A DNA stretch of 56,885 bases, taken from a virus. Shown one piece after another: positions 28,371 to 35,663 of this stretch (its first letter is position 1; each line of letters opens with the position of its first letter). The position numbers and the translations under genes were made by a program. The stretch covers positions 1 to 56,885 of IMG/VR virus record IMGVR_UViG_3300030109_001059. One strand, given 5' to 3'. The notes beneath the pieces were generated by a model. That model searched no databases, had not been told where the DNA came from, and was given only the letters and a program-made list of their open reading frames with translations.

Positions 28371-28558
28371 TGACTGAACAAAACAAAGGGTTCAACATAA
28401 CGAATTGGGTTGAACGCACTGTTTGGACGGCAGCACAGTCCTTTCTCGCTATCTTTGTTGTAACTGACCTTTCAACGTTAAAAAGCGCAGCCACCGCTGG
28501 GGTAGCTGCGCTTCTATCGGCAGTAAAGTCTTTAGCTCAGGAGCGTTTGAAAGGTTAA
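28370..28558 (+). CDS. Holin-like membrane protein (part B)
   Basis: 62 aa from ATG 28370 in TAATG overlap. WVERTVWTAAQSFLAIFVV followed by LKSAATAGVAALLSAVKSL matches the r1t-type holin layout: amphipathic N-terminus, one or two membrane helices, short basic tail. It probably permits exit of the amidase encoded upstream. Confidence 0.75.
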   Translation: MTEQNKGFNITNWVERTVWTAAQSFLAIFVVTDLSTLKSAATAGVAALLSAVKSLAQERLKG

Positions 28559-28561
28559 CCA

Positions 28562-28876
28562 GTGTCGTCTGATGAACAGTTTGAAGATGAATGGGCTGAC
28601 TTCATGGCCATTCAGGGGCTGGACATCGAGGAAGAGATCGATCAGGAGATACAGGCGAACAAGTTTCGTTTAGATATGGACGATGGCACTCACGCCCAGT
28701 GGGATGGGGAGAGCCTTGGTGTTCTTATTGTCTTTGATCGGGGAGAGCCTGAGGAGATATTGAAGTCGTGGGAGGATGCTTCTAGGGGGAATCTTGTGGC
28801 GTTGACTGCTTTGTTTCATTGGTTGGAAAGCTTTTCTTTTTTCTTGATGGATTGCATGCAACAAAAAGATCATTAA
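28562..28876 (+). CDS. Hypothetical acidic protein, last gene of + block
   Basis: 104 aa from GTG. Acidic N-terminal half (MSSDEQFEDEWADF); the C-terminus is hydrophobic and ends in a His/Lys tail. No family recognised. It ends at a palindrome and faces the minus-strand early block. Confidence 0.55.
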   Translation: MSSDEQFEDEWADFMAIQGLDIEEEIDQEIQANKFRLDMDDGTHAQWDGESLGVLIVFDRGEPEEILKSWEDASRGNLVALTALFHWLESFSFFLMDCMQQKDH

Positions 28877-28900
28877 CTCGTCGCGTGGACGCGACGGGTT
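28875..28900. terminator. Palindrome copy 2 as bidirectional terminator between convergent genes
   Basis: AACTCGTCGCG-TGGA-CGCGACGGGTT: 11-base arms with one T-G pair, overlapping the stop codons of both converging genes. The position suits a two-way terminator, although the T-tracts are short. Confidence 0.6.
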
Positions 28901-29312
28901 ACAGTCCGAGTTTGTCTCGAACTACCTCGTGTTTAAGTAGTTCGTTACGAATTTTCTTAGCTAGTTCATCTCTTTGTCTAGCGAACGTTGTTTTAGGTAT
29001 GTTTAATGTTCGTGCTACGAACCGCATGGATAGTCCTACTTCTACGAGCATGTGGTATATCCATTGTTCTTCTTCTGTTAGTGTATCGAATGTTGCTTGA
29101 ACGGCAAGAACGAGGTCAGCGTTTAACCGACCTCGTTCTTCTTGAGATAATGCAGGTTCTATATATGGGCCTGCACTTATTAATGCTTCAGCTACGGTAT
29201 CAGGGATACGTTCTGACGCTACTCCAAATGATTTTCGTAAAGGTTGGAGAGAGGGAAAGTTTAGATCTTTTAACCTCTCGAATATGAGTTCCCCCTCTGT
29301 GGGGTCAGTCAC
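28899..29312 (-). CDS. Sigma-like helix-turn-helix protein
   Basis: 137 aa from GTG, overlapping the upstream gene. The C-terminal 60 residues resemble sigma-70 region 4: LTEEEQWIYHMLVEVGLSM, then VARTLNIPKTTFARQRDEL as the HTH. There is no region 2, so it is more likely a transcription activator or sigma-like cofactor than a full sigma factor. It is the last gene of the early block, next to the end of the late genes. It is a natural candidate to recognise the bipartite motif found upstream of late genes; this link is inference. Confidence 0.65.
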   Translation of the reverse strand: MTDPTEGELIFERLKDLNFPSLQPLRKSFGVASERIPDTVAEALISAGPYIEPALSQEERGRLNADLVLAVQATFDTLTEEEQWIYHMLVEVGLSMRFVARTLNIPKTTFARQRDELAKKIRNELLKHEVVRDKLGL

Positions 29313-29757
29313 TATTCCAAGGTAAAAGCTTTGAACTTATAGAGAAGTACTTCTTTCCCTCATGGAAGCTCCCAATAGGAACATCATTTTTGTTGATAAT
29401 ATCCATCATGTTTCTGAAGGATAGCTCAGCGTAGTTTTGTCTGGTGGATGACCAGACCCAAATCCATACTGGAGCGCCTGCGCCGTCCCACCATTGTAAC
29501 GCAGCGAGCTTTTCCATCTTAAATTTTAATGGGGTTTTGCCCATGCCTACTACTTCGACCAGCCTTGTGGGGTCTGCTTGGATGTAGTCGGGCGTGTATC
29601 GCAGTACATGTGGGAGGTAATGAAATTTAGTCATTCCTTCTGGGCGGTTAAAGCCGTACCTCGCCCACTGGGTATTGTGGGCTTCAAATTGGGATTCGGC
29701 TTCATCGCCCATAGAAGCAAACCGTTCTTGGTATGTTCCTTCATGGAATGCTTTCAT
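29305..29757 (-). CDS. Putative PD-(D/E)XK-like nuclease
   Basis: 150 aa, ATG with GGGAG upstream, overlapping RusA by four bases. YTPDYIQADPTRLVEVVGMGK followed by KMEKLAALQWW resembles the core of small PD-(D/E)XK endonucleases (PD, then E-x-V near a Lys), with the Lys displaced. Lies beside RusA and a primase, so a DNA-processing role fits. A degenerate active site is possible. Confidence 0.5.
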   Translation of the reverse strand: MKAFHEGTYQERFASMGDEAESQFEAHNTQWARYGFNRPEGMTKFHYLPHVLRYTPDYIQADPTRLVEVVGMGKTPLKFKMEKLAALQWWDGAGAPVWIWVWSSTRQNYAELSFRNMMDIINKNDVPIGSFHEGKKYFSISSKLLPWNSD

Positions 29758-30089
29758 TTTTTTCTCCCTGTTAGTTTATGTATCTGTTTATCGTCGTCGT
29801 AGGCTACGCCGTTGAGAGCGTCTTCTATGCCTTTGACGTAATTAGAAATGTCGCCCCGTAAGGGCGACATTTCTACGTCTATTTCGGTTATGGTAACCAC
29901 CGCACGTTTAGGTGAAAGGGTCACAGTCATAGACACTGGGCCTTCAAACTTAGGCCCTTTGTAATAGGACCGCACCGCAGCTTCATAATCCCTAGTCGCT
30001 TTAGGGGTATACGTCCCGTTTCTAGTTACACGAGGCCTACCTTTACTCTTAGGCCTTATCGGTACTGAAAATTTATAGGATTTACCCAC
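29754..30089 (-). CDS. rusA: RusA-type Holliday junction resolvase
   Basis: 111 aa from GTG with GGGGGA upstream. Family signature present: PKSKGRPRVTRNG near residues 13-24, and acidic residues Asp80 (GDISNY), Asp90 (GIEDALNG) and Asp98-100 (AYDDDKQI). RusA enzymes form a dimer that cuts four-way junctions symmetrically. In a phage this resolves branched DNA before packaging. Length is normal for the family. It overlaps the primase gene by eight bases. Confidence 0.9.
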   Translation of the reverse strand: MGKSYKFSVPIRPKSKGRPRVTRNGTYTPKATRDYEAAVRSYYKGPKFEGPVSMTVTLSPKRAVVTITEIDVEMSPLRGDISNYVKGIEDALNGVAYDDDKQIHKLTGRKK

Positions 30090-30978
30090 GGGTCCCCCTT
30101 TGGGCTGCTCTGCTTACTAGGTTTCGTATTTGTTTATCTCTATCTGACCTGCCAGTAAATTTCTCTAACCTGTCATCTAGTCTTCTTACCCAGTCAACTG
30201 TAGCCTCAAATGAGAAGTCTTGCCATAATAGGCTGGAAGCGAACGCGTAGAGAGCTTCTGATCTGTCTCTTTCTTCTTCTCTCCGTTCCCATATTCTCTT
30301 AGCTACCCCATGAAATTCTCCTTTAACCCTTGTCCCCCCAGAGAAAACTTTACGTTTCTCTGGTTCGGTGGAGTCGTAGAGTTTCATCAGCTTTCTATAA
30401 ACAGCAGGAGGGGTTCTGCTTTCTAGGGCTAGCTCTACAAATTCGCCCAAGCTGTAACCTATAACTTCTTGTTTTCCCTCTGCCCTGATGTTCGGGTAGG
30501 GAAGTCTAAGGCAGTTGCCCATCTTGCCGTCTTCTAGCTTTTCTTGTTTGGGATACACTTCGCGTATGGGTACTTTACCTATACGGCATGCGCCTATCAT
30601 CCCTTGTCTAGCTAGTTTAGCTGCGAGGGGTTCTTTGAGGTATACCCAGACGTGGTAGCCTTTGCTTCGTGATGGTTCTTTCCATGAGACTATGCCCATT
30701 TTGAGCAGTATTCTTTGAAGGTTATCAGCGTGTATGTCGCTGATGTCTCCTTCGTCTAAGTCTACTGCTGCCCAGTTGACCATCCAGACGTTATTTCTTT
30801 CCCATAAGGGGTAGACCCCTATGGGTAGGTCGCCTGTTAGGTGTTCTCCGATTAAGGTTAGGTAGTCCTCTCCTTTGGCTTTTGTGTACAGGGGCCTAAC
30901 TTGGTCTTTGACTGTAGCTACTTGGCCTCCTTCGTGGAGTTCGGCGAAGCCTTCTACGACTTGCTTTACTCTAGCCAT
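30082..30978 (-). CDS. TOTE-type archaeo-eukaryotic primase (AEP superfamily)
   Basis: 298 aa. The catalytic layout of AEP primases is visible: VDLD (residues 72-75) as the metal-binding DxD pair, then SRSKGYHVWVYL (about 103-114) as the S-x-H nucleotide-binding strand, and LRLPYPN. The best fit is the AEP branch of TOTE conflict systems, which is also common in phages. The C-terminal 100 residues are helical and charged. Start with ATG; overlaps the helicase end by 13 bases. It should prime replication with the adjacent helicase. Confidence 0.8.
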   Translation of the reverse strand: MARVKQVVEGFAELHEGGQVATVKDQVRPLYTKAKGEDYLTLIGEHLTGDLPIGVYPLWERNNVWMVNWAAVDLDEGDISDIHADNLQRILLKMGIVSWKEPSRSKGYHVWVYLKEPLAAKLARQGMIGACRIGKVPIREVYPKQEKLEDGKMGNCLRLPYPNIRAEGKQEVIGYSLGEFVELALESRTPPAVYRKLMKLYDSTEPEKRKVFSGGTRVKGEFHGVAKRIWERREEERDRSEALYAFASSLLWQDFSFEATVDWVRRLDDRLEKFTGRSDRDKQIRNLVSRAAQRGTRG

Positions 30979-31940
30979 CGGTCATCCTCTGGAACATCTG
31001 AGTCGTAGTATTCTCTGACGAATCCGCAGTCTGGGTCCATGAAGTAATCAATCGGAGGTGACGTTATCTTGCATGGGGGGCGCTTATTCTTACAGAGGTC
31101 AAGAGATACACTCACGCTGTGTACCCTCCGCTCTTCATCTGAGAGCTTTGGATTGTCCCTCTGTCTGAATACGTTAAGCTGCTGTATGGCGTATTCGTCT
31201 GCGTTGTATTTGCCTGAGTTCATCCCATCTGACGAACCTCTGTGCGAGGATTTGCCTGACTGGTGGATCAGCCCAACTGGTAGGTTCTCAAACTCTGCCC
31301 ATTCCTTTAGCCCTTTAAGTACGTTAGATACTCCTTCGTACCCTGAGGCTTTAGGTAATTGTTCTAGAAAATCTACCATTACAAAGCGTGGTTTGTGTTG
31401 CCAGTAGTCTTCGCATTCACGCATGGCTAAGCTCATGTCGCTAAACGAAAGTGCGTTAGGAAATATCTTTACCCTGTCAAGGAAACCATCGCGGGCTTCT
31501 CGTATCTCAGATAGGATATCCCTGTCTTCATTCCGTAGAGCTTCCTCTACTTGCGCTAGGTTGCGTTTGTATAGCAAAGCGTAGAGCTTTGCGACTACCA
31601 GTACTTCAGGTTCATCGGGAGTATAGATAACGCTATAAAAGTCGGGGTCTTCTTGCAAGTTCCGAGCAATACTTGATAGAAGAACTGCACTCTTACCTGA
31701 GTGCGCCCTACCTGTTACAACTAAAACATCTGATGGCCAAACTCCACGCATCTTCTCATCTATGGCTTGTAACCCTAGATAGAAACAATCATGTGAGCCT
31801 TGTGCATAAGTTACCCACTTATCCACAGCTTCAGATGTTGGTGTAAAGAAACGATATTTCTCTCCCTGTTCAGACAAGTCAACGCCCTCAATGAGGGCGT
31901 TGACTTCATCTGCGGTAAGAGCTTCTACGCTCTCACTCAT
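30966..31940 (-). CDS. DnaB-like replicative helicase / RecA-fold ATPase
   Basis: 324 aa from ATG 31940 (MSESVEALTADE), preferred because it overlaps the upstream stop as TAATG; a longer frame to 31997 has no support. Walker A GRAHSGKS (residues 77-84), Walker B FVMVDFLEQL, and a GLIHQSGKSS H-loop-like segment place it in the DnaB/RecA helicase family. It lacks a DnaG-interacting N-domain of full DnaB length. With the AEP primase it forms a compact helicase-primase pair; the host would have to supply the polymerase. Confidence 0.8.
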   Translation of the reverse strand: MSESVEALTADEVNALIEGVDLSEQGEKYRFFTPTSEAVDKWVTYAQGSHDCFYLGLQAIDEKMRGVWPSDVLVVTGRAHSGKSAVLLSSIARNLQEDPDFYSVIYTPDEPEVLVVAKLYALLYKRNLAQVEEALRNEDRDILSEIREARDGFLDRVKIFPNALSFSDMSLAMRECEDYWQHKPRFVMVDFLEQLPKASGYEGVSNVLKGLKEWAEFENLPVGLIHQSGKSSHRGSSDGMNSGKYNADEYAIQQLNVFRQRDNPKLSDEERRVHSVSVSLDLCKNKRPPCKITSPPIDYFMDPDCGFVREYYDSDVPEDDRWLE

Positions 31941-32695
31941 TATTGTGCCTTGTAGGTGTACTGCTGTAACTCTGCTCGGCGAGCCAGCCAGTCCCATTCA
32001 ACGGCATCTTCTTCTGTTTGACCCGATACTTGGTCCCAAACAGTCAGCGGAACATTGCTGTCTCCGTCACGAACCCAAATGCCGTGATCTCTTTCAACAG
32101 AGATTTCACAGTACTTAAGGGCTTCTTTCGATACAGAGAAATTCGGGAAGTTCTTCCCACTCTTTGTAACGTCAGTTGTGCCGTCAGCATGTTCTTTAAC
32201 CTGATATACGGTTACCTCACCAGTATCACCTGCCCATTTGTTCGGGTGAAACGCCAAGATGTTAAACGCTGCTTGGTTAACTTCAGCGTTCTTACCGACA
32301 CAAGTAGGTAGGCGCTTGTAAGCCCTACCAGTAACAACCCCACCACTAGGTTTAGCTGGTGGTGCTGCTACGGATTTCGCCGTTGGACCGTTTTGCTCAC
32401 TACTGGCGGGCGCTTTCGCAGGGGCGCTTGGCGCACTACCACTAGGTTCGGAAACAGCACTTTTGAGGCGACGCATCACTACGCCTGTGTCACTAAGGTC
32501 ATAATCTTGACCTGCTTGTTTGAGGACTTCGGATTTAACCATGTCGAATAGCCCTGCTGCTTCTGCATTCAGGCCATCCGCCCCAACAGATTCTGGAAGT
32601 GTTCTCTCAATGGTGAGAGAATAATCCGCAGTCTCGTATGGAGCCTCGCTTACTTTCTGTGAGAAGGTCACAGATACCTTTGCCATGTCTGTCAT
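31940..32695 (-). CDS. Hypothetical early protein, possible ssDNA-binding role
   Basis: 251 aa, ATG with GGAAG upstream. N-terminal beta-rich 85 residues, then a low-complexity Ala/Pro/Ser linker (about 85-125), then a beta-rich C-terminal domain with many aromatic residues. No catalytic motif. The position between a Cas4-like nuclease and the helicase is one where phages often place single-strand annealing or binding proteins, but I see no OB-fold signature that proves it. Confidence 0.5.
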   Translation of the reverse strand: MTDMAKVSVTFSQKVSEAPYETADYSLTIERTLPESVGADGLNAEAAGLFDMVKSEVLKQAGQDYDLSDTGVVMRRLKSAVSEPSGSAPSAPAKAPASSEQNGPTAKSVAAPPAKPSGGVVTGRAYKRLPTCVGKNAEVNQAAFNILAFHPNKWAGDTGEVTVYQVKEHADGTTDVTKSGKNFPNFSVSKEALKYCEISVERDHGIWVRDGDSNVPLTVWDQVSGQTEEDAVEWDWLARRAELQQYTYKAQ

Positions 32696-32710
32696 GGTCT
32701 TCCTTTCTCC

Positions 32711-33484
32711 CTAAAAGGGATCATCACCGAGGATAGCTCCTCGGCATTTATTGTTTTGCCACACAGGACACCATTTGGGACTGCAATGCCAGCCTTCCCA
32801 TCTTTGGGGCCATGTAGTGGCTTCGTCGATGGTCAATAGTGTAGGCACTATGGACCAACAAAGATCTACAAAAGCTTTCTTATCTTCTGGAGTGCGGGGA
32901 ATTTCAATAATCTGGATTTTCCCGTTAGACATCACGCACAAATTAAATTGTTCTTTATCACAAGCCCAAGTGTAGGCGTGCGATTGTATGTCCCAACGCT
33001 TCTTCTCCCAAGCAGCATAATGCCGTGAAGGGTTCTTCCAGTCCCATATCACACCGCTCTCATCTATCCAGTCAGCGGTCCCTCGCAAGCTCAGGTTCAC
33101 CCCATGTCGTATCCCCATTGATTTAGTAAATGTTTTTTCTACAGCTTGAGGCCGTAACTCTGGGAATACTTCTTCGTACCAAGCCACTAGGTTTGCTCGG
33201 CATACATCAACTATGTCTTCGTAGTTGTGCCTCCATACTTCAACGATATGCCCGTTGTCAGCTAGGTAGTTATCAGAGACATCTAGTAGTTCATCTAAGG
33301 TAACTTCTTCTTCATCACCTTGTTTGACAAGCCCTGCCCATTCTATTGCTGCATGAACTGCGTTTCCCCGTAGAAGATCTGATGTTTCTTTTTGGGATAC
33401 AAGTTCGAGGCGTTCTTGTCGTGCTTGTTCAGGGCATCGCAGGAAAGTATTTATCCAGCTTTGCCTTAAAATGATTTCTTTCAT
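32711..33484 (-). CDS. Cas4/RecB-like PD-(D/E)XK exonuclease with Fe-S cysteines
   Basis: 257 aa. Nuclease core: His44, Asp138 (GTADWID), Asp148-Trp-Lys150 (WDWKNPS) and Gln167...Tyr171 (WDIQSHAYTWA). Four cysteines, Cys17 near the N-terminus and Cys234, Cys239 and Cys247 at the C-terminus, match the iron-sulphur staple of Cas4 and AddB-type nucleases. No CRISPR array or cas genes are near, so a phage recombination or end-processing role is likely. Palindrome copy 3 lies 14 bases before the start and abuts the GGGGAGAGGA ribosome site. Confidence 0.85.
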   Translation of the reverse strand: MKEIILRQSWINTFLRCPEQARQERLELVSQKETSDLLRGNAVHAAIEWAGLVKQGDEEEVTLDELLDVSDNYLADNGHIVEVWRHNYEDIVDVCRANLVAWYEEVFPELRPQAVEKTFTKSMGIRHGVNLSLRGTADWIDESGVIWDWKNPSRHYAAWEKKRWDIQSHAYTWACDKEQFNLCVMSNGKIQIIEIPRTPEDKKAFVDLCWSIVPTLLTIDEATTWPQRWEGWHCSPKWCPVWQNNKCRGAILGDDPF

Positions 33485-33497
33485 GTGGTCCTCTCCC

Positions 33498-33515
33498 CGT
33501 CGCGTTTACGCGACG
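33498..33515. repeat. Palindrome copy 3: CGTCGCG-TTTA-CGCGACG
   Basis: Directly upstream of the ribosome site of the Cas4-like gene. Full 7-base arms plus one outer C-G pair, TNNA centre. Confidence 0.9.
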
Positions 33516-33530
33516 GTGTTCGCCAAGTCA

Positions 33531-33622
33531 GGTCCAGAGGGAGAGGGTTGTTGTTCTGGACCCGACCCGACTTGATTCTTGGGGGGTAAGGGGAGCGCTT
33601 TGGAGCGCCCCCCTTACCCCCC
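33531..33622. other. Stacked hairpins: GGTCCAGA/TCTGGACC and long G-rich hairpin
   Basis: An 8-bp stem at 33531-33562 is followed by a long hairpin at 33581-33622: GGGGGGTAAGGGG pairs with CCCCTTACCCCCC, one mismatch, then GCGCT/AGCGC, loop TTGG. No T-tract in either direction. Similar in design to the hairpin at 42392-42434; the 16-mer AGGGATACAAGGAGTA lies beside both. Confidence 0.85.
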
Positions 33623-33653
33623 ATCTTAAGAGTAAGGGATACAAGGAGTAAAA

Positions 33654-33920
33654 TCAACGTATTACCCAAGTTCTTTTCGGAGCTGTAACGTCTGTTCCGA
33701 ATTTTACCCTTCTTTGCTGGCGTATCTCTCTAATTGTTAAGCCCCCCCATATGCCAGCTTCAAAGAAGTTATCAATCGCGTACTCGCGACACTCATTGAT
33801 AACTTCACAACGAGAACATATCTGTTTCGCTGTTGTAAAGTTTGGTCTTCCTCCCTCTGGGAAGAAAACAGAAGTGTCTTTTCCTTTGCACGCTGCTTTA
33901 GCTAGTTGCTCTTCTAACAA
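33654..33920 (-). CDS. WhiB-family Fe-S transcription regulator
   Basis: 88 aa from TTG, chosen because GGGAGAAG lies five bases upstream and the first cysteine follows soon after. Four cluster cysteines are present (Cys11, Cys35, Cys38, Cys44, with CSRC and a further Cys six residues on), then the hallmark GIWGG turn (56-60) and a basic C-terminal segment (IREIRQQRR) for DNA contact. WhiB proteins bind a 4Fe-4S cluster and the housekeeping sigma factor, and occur in Actinobacteria and their phages, so this gene identifies the host group. A nested inverted repeat (33765-33806) lies inside the coding region. Confidence 0.92.
   Translation of the reverse strand: MLEEQLAKAACKGKDTSVFFPEGGRPNFTTAKQICSRCEVINECREYAIDNFFEAGIWGGLTIREIRQQRRVKFGTDVTAPKRTWVIR
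33765..33806. repeat. Nested inverted repeat inside whiB-like gene
   Basis: Perfect 12-base arms GAAGTTATCAAT / ATTGATAACTTC enclose CGCG-TACT-CGCG, a reduced form of the dispersed palindrome. It encodes residues between the fourth cysteine and the GIWGG turn. Confidence 0.85.
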
Positions 33921-34314
33921 TGTCTTCTCCCGTCACGCGAGCTAGACGCTCGTCTCTCGCTTCACCTACCAGCTCACTGATACGTTGCTTACCTACGCCA
34001 ATGTCATTTGCCAAGGCTGTCATACTCCCAAGGCCACCTTCATTAACGTAGTCGTAAATGAATTGTCTCCTGTAGTACGATATGACGCTTCTAAACACCT
34101 CTATCTGTTTACTGGCATGCGATAAATCCATTACAGCCATAAGCTCAGAGGTTTCTCCGTCTCTTACCCGTTTGAGGAGTTCTTCACAATCGTAGACAAG
34201 GCTATCTGGATCTGTTCTATTAATAAAGTTTAATTTATCCATATCTCTCCCTACTTTAGCTTGTGTGCTACCTGTTTGCTCATTCGATACAAAAGGGTTT
34301 ATTAAATTGTGCAT
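33898..34314 (-). CDS. Helix-turn-helix regulator, putative
   Basis: 138 aa; ATG 34242 (MDKLNF) is an alternative start with GGGAGA upstream. The C-terminal part MTALANDIGVGKQRISELVGEAR has a clear HTH shape (A-x3-G-x3-R-x-S). The rest is helical and charged. Overlaps the WhiB start by 23 bases, so the two regulators are translated together. Probably a DNA-binding early regulator. Confidence 0.6.
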   Translation of the reverse strand: MHNLINPFVSNEQTGSTQAKVGRDMDKLNFINRTDPDSLVYDCEELLKRVRDGETSELMAVMDLSHASKQIEVFRSVISYYRRQFIYDYVNEGGLGSMTALANDIGVGKQRISELVGEARDERLARVTGEDIVRRATS

Positions 34315-34321
34315 TTTCCCT

Positions 34322-34534
34322 CTATTCTTTGTTGTTGTATATTTCGTTAGGGTCTTTCTCTAACCTTCTTTGGTTGAGATCTATTATGTTGTCTTGACTT
34401 TCAACTTTAAAAGTGTCTTTGACAAAATCGTCATATGCCTTTCCCATGCTGTCTAAAGCATGGAACGCATCTGATGTTCTATCCAAGAGAAGTCTAAGCT
34501 TCTCAAAGTTAACTTCAATTCTGTTATCTACCAT
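34322..34534 (-). CDS. Hypothetical small early protein, 70 aa
   Basis: Start at ATG 34534 (MVDNRIEVNFEKL), with GGAG upstream; a longer frame to 34579 runs through the previous gene. Helical, charged, no Cys. No family recognised. Confidence 0.55.
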   Translation of the reverse strand: MVDNRIEVNFEKLRLLLDRTSDAFHALDSMGKAYDDFVKDTFKVESQDNIIDLNQRRLEKDPNEIYNNKE

Positions 34535-34703
34535 TATCTTCACTCCAATTCGCACCGCCACAAAATGGGCAGGTGTCATAGTTTTCCGTCACGCGATCAG
34601 AAATAATCGCACGACAATCTAAACATTTGTTCCACCACTTTGGCTTCACATACGAAGGCTTGCGCCTACGATCTTTATTGTACTCTCCTGTATCAAAGTC
34701 CAT
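34524..34703 (-). CDS. Small zinc-ribbon protein, 59 aa
   Basis: ATG 34703 preferred, with TGGGAG upstream, 11-base overlap with the upstream gene. A CLDC...CPFCG pair of CxxC motifs, 19 residues apart, is a typical zinc ribbon. The N-terminus is Lys/Arg-rich. May contact nucleic acid; no specific family. Confidence 0.6.
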   Translation of the reverse strand: MDFDTGEYNKDRRRKPSYVKPKWWNKCLDCRAIISDRVTENYDTCPFCGGANWSEDNGR

Positions 34704-35100
34704 AGCACTCCCAGTGTTTCCAACCTCCAATATCTGGCAGCGCTAACAACCAAACGCTAGCGTATATATTAGCGACAGGATTAAACACACTGTATCCCGC
34801 AAACCCTGATTCTTCCGCCCTCCAGTCCCAGTACTGAGGCATATGTTGCATCAGCCCAGAAGTCCCAGAGGTTGGATTAACAGCGTAGGGTCTTCCCTTG
34901 CTCTCGCACCAGAGGACACGCATAAACGTATCCAATTCTGACTCTAAGCCGTAGTCCTCTAAGGCCTCCTCTACGATGGGGGTCCACCTGTCAGTGTGCC
35001 AGCCCCAAACTTCTGGTACTGGTTCAACGACAGGAGTCCACGGGATACAGAACAGCCATAATAAATTAATCATCATTAGGCCAACATGAATCGCAAACAT
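34693..35100 (-). CDS. Secreted lytic-transglycosylase-like (SLT) protein in the early block
   Basis: 135 aa with an N-terminal hydrophobic segment (LMMINLLWLFCIPW), probably a signal peptide or anchor; ATG 35076 is an alternative start. The core VLWCESKGRPYAVNP then SGLMQHMPQYW is the SLT signature, with Glu in CESKG as the catalytic acid. Such enzymes cut glycan strands of peptidoglycan. Finding it in the early, minus-strand block rather than with the late lysis genes is unusual and could mean wall modification early in infection. Confidence 0.75.
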   Translation of the reverse strand: MFAIHVGLMMINLLWLFCIPWTPVVEPVPEVWGWHTDRWTPIVEEALEDYGLESELDTFMRVLWCESKGRPYAVNPTSGTSGLMQHMPQYWDWRAEESGFAGYSVFNPVANIYASVWLLALPDIGGWKHWECYGL

Positions 35101-35293
35101 AGTGCCCGCTACGCAAACCTATAAGCTTCTCCCTGTATGAGGCAGGCGCTTCAGGCCATACGTTTTGGACCATCTGTCCCCCTATGTACTGTTGCCAGCG
35201 AAAGGGGTCGTATTCAACGGTGTCTGATTCACCACACATGGTACATGTAATGGATTTCTTAATCCATTGCTCTGTAAAAATGTTATCTGACAT
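35066..35293 (-). CDS. Small zinc-binding protein, 75 aa
   Basis: Start ATG 35293 (MSDNIF), with AAAGGAGC eight bases upstream. CTMCGESD near the front and CDSCWPND at the end form two CxxC pairs about 50 residues apart. No family recognised. Overlaps the SLT gene by 35 bases. Confidence 0.55.
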   Translation of the reverse strand: MSDNIFTEQWIKKSITCTMCGESDTVEYDPFRWQQYIGGQMVQNVWPEAPASYREKLIGLRSGHYVCDSCWPNDD

Positions 35294-35309
35294 TACTTGC
35301 TCCTTTAGT

Positions 35310-35410
35310 GGCACAGGCAGAGGGTCTTGATAAAGGACCCCCCGTAACTGGGGAAAGGATATAAAACCAGCTTAGCCTGTGCCCGATTGAGCCGTCGCGT
35401 GCTCGCGACG
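35310..35410. other. Intergenic structured region with palindrome copy 4
   Basis: GGCACAGGC / GCCTGTGCC arms (35310-35318, 35375-35383) enclose a smaller hairpin GGGTC...GACCC. Palindrome CGTCGCG-TGCT-CGCGACG lies at 35393-35410, two bases from the stop of the next gene upstream in transcription. Confidence 0.8.
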
Positions 35411-35411
35411 A

Positions 35412-35663
35412 CTAGTCTAACTCCTCCAAAGCTGAAAAGTCCAGCTCTGGGTCTTGAACCGTTAGGTCCAGTATCTCTTCATTACAACGGCGTTCAATGA
35501 CACTGAGAACAGCGTCACTCAGATCCTCGTTACTCGCCACGGAGCTATGCTTCAGACCCCTCACATGCGTAATACAGTGACGGATGAAGTCTAGAGCTGA
35601 CCGCATCTTTAACTTCAGTAACGCTAGCTCTTCTGCTAGGTCTGTGTTTTGCTGGCTACTCAC
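35412..35663 (-). CDS. Hypothetical helical early protein, 83 aa
   Basis: GTG start in GTGA overlap with the DUF932 gene stop. Helical, acidic at the C-terminus, one coiled segment (LAEELALLKLKMRSALDFI). No family recognised; translationally coupled to DUF932. Confidence 0.55.
   Translation of the reverse strand: MSSQQNTDLAEELALLKLKMRSALDFIRHCITHVRGLKHSSVASNEDLSDAVLSVIERRCNEEILDLTVQDPELDFSALEELD

Noticed and set aside
33481-33669. 62-aa minus-strand frame between WhiB and the Cas4-like gene
   Set aside because: It reads through three stacked hairpins and a palindrome; composition is that of structured non-coding DNA.
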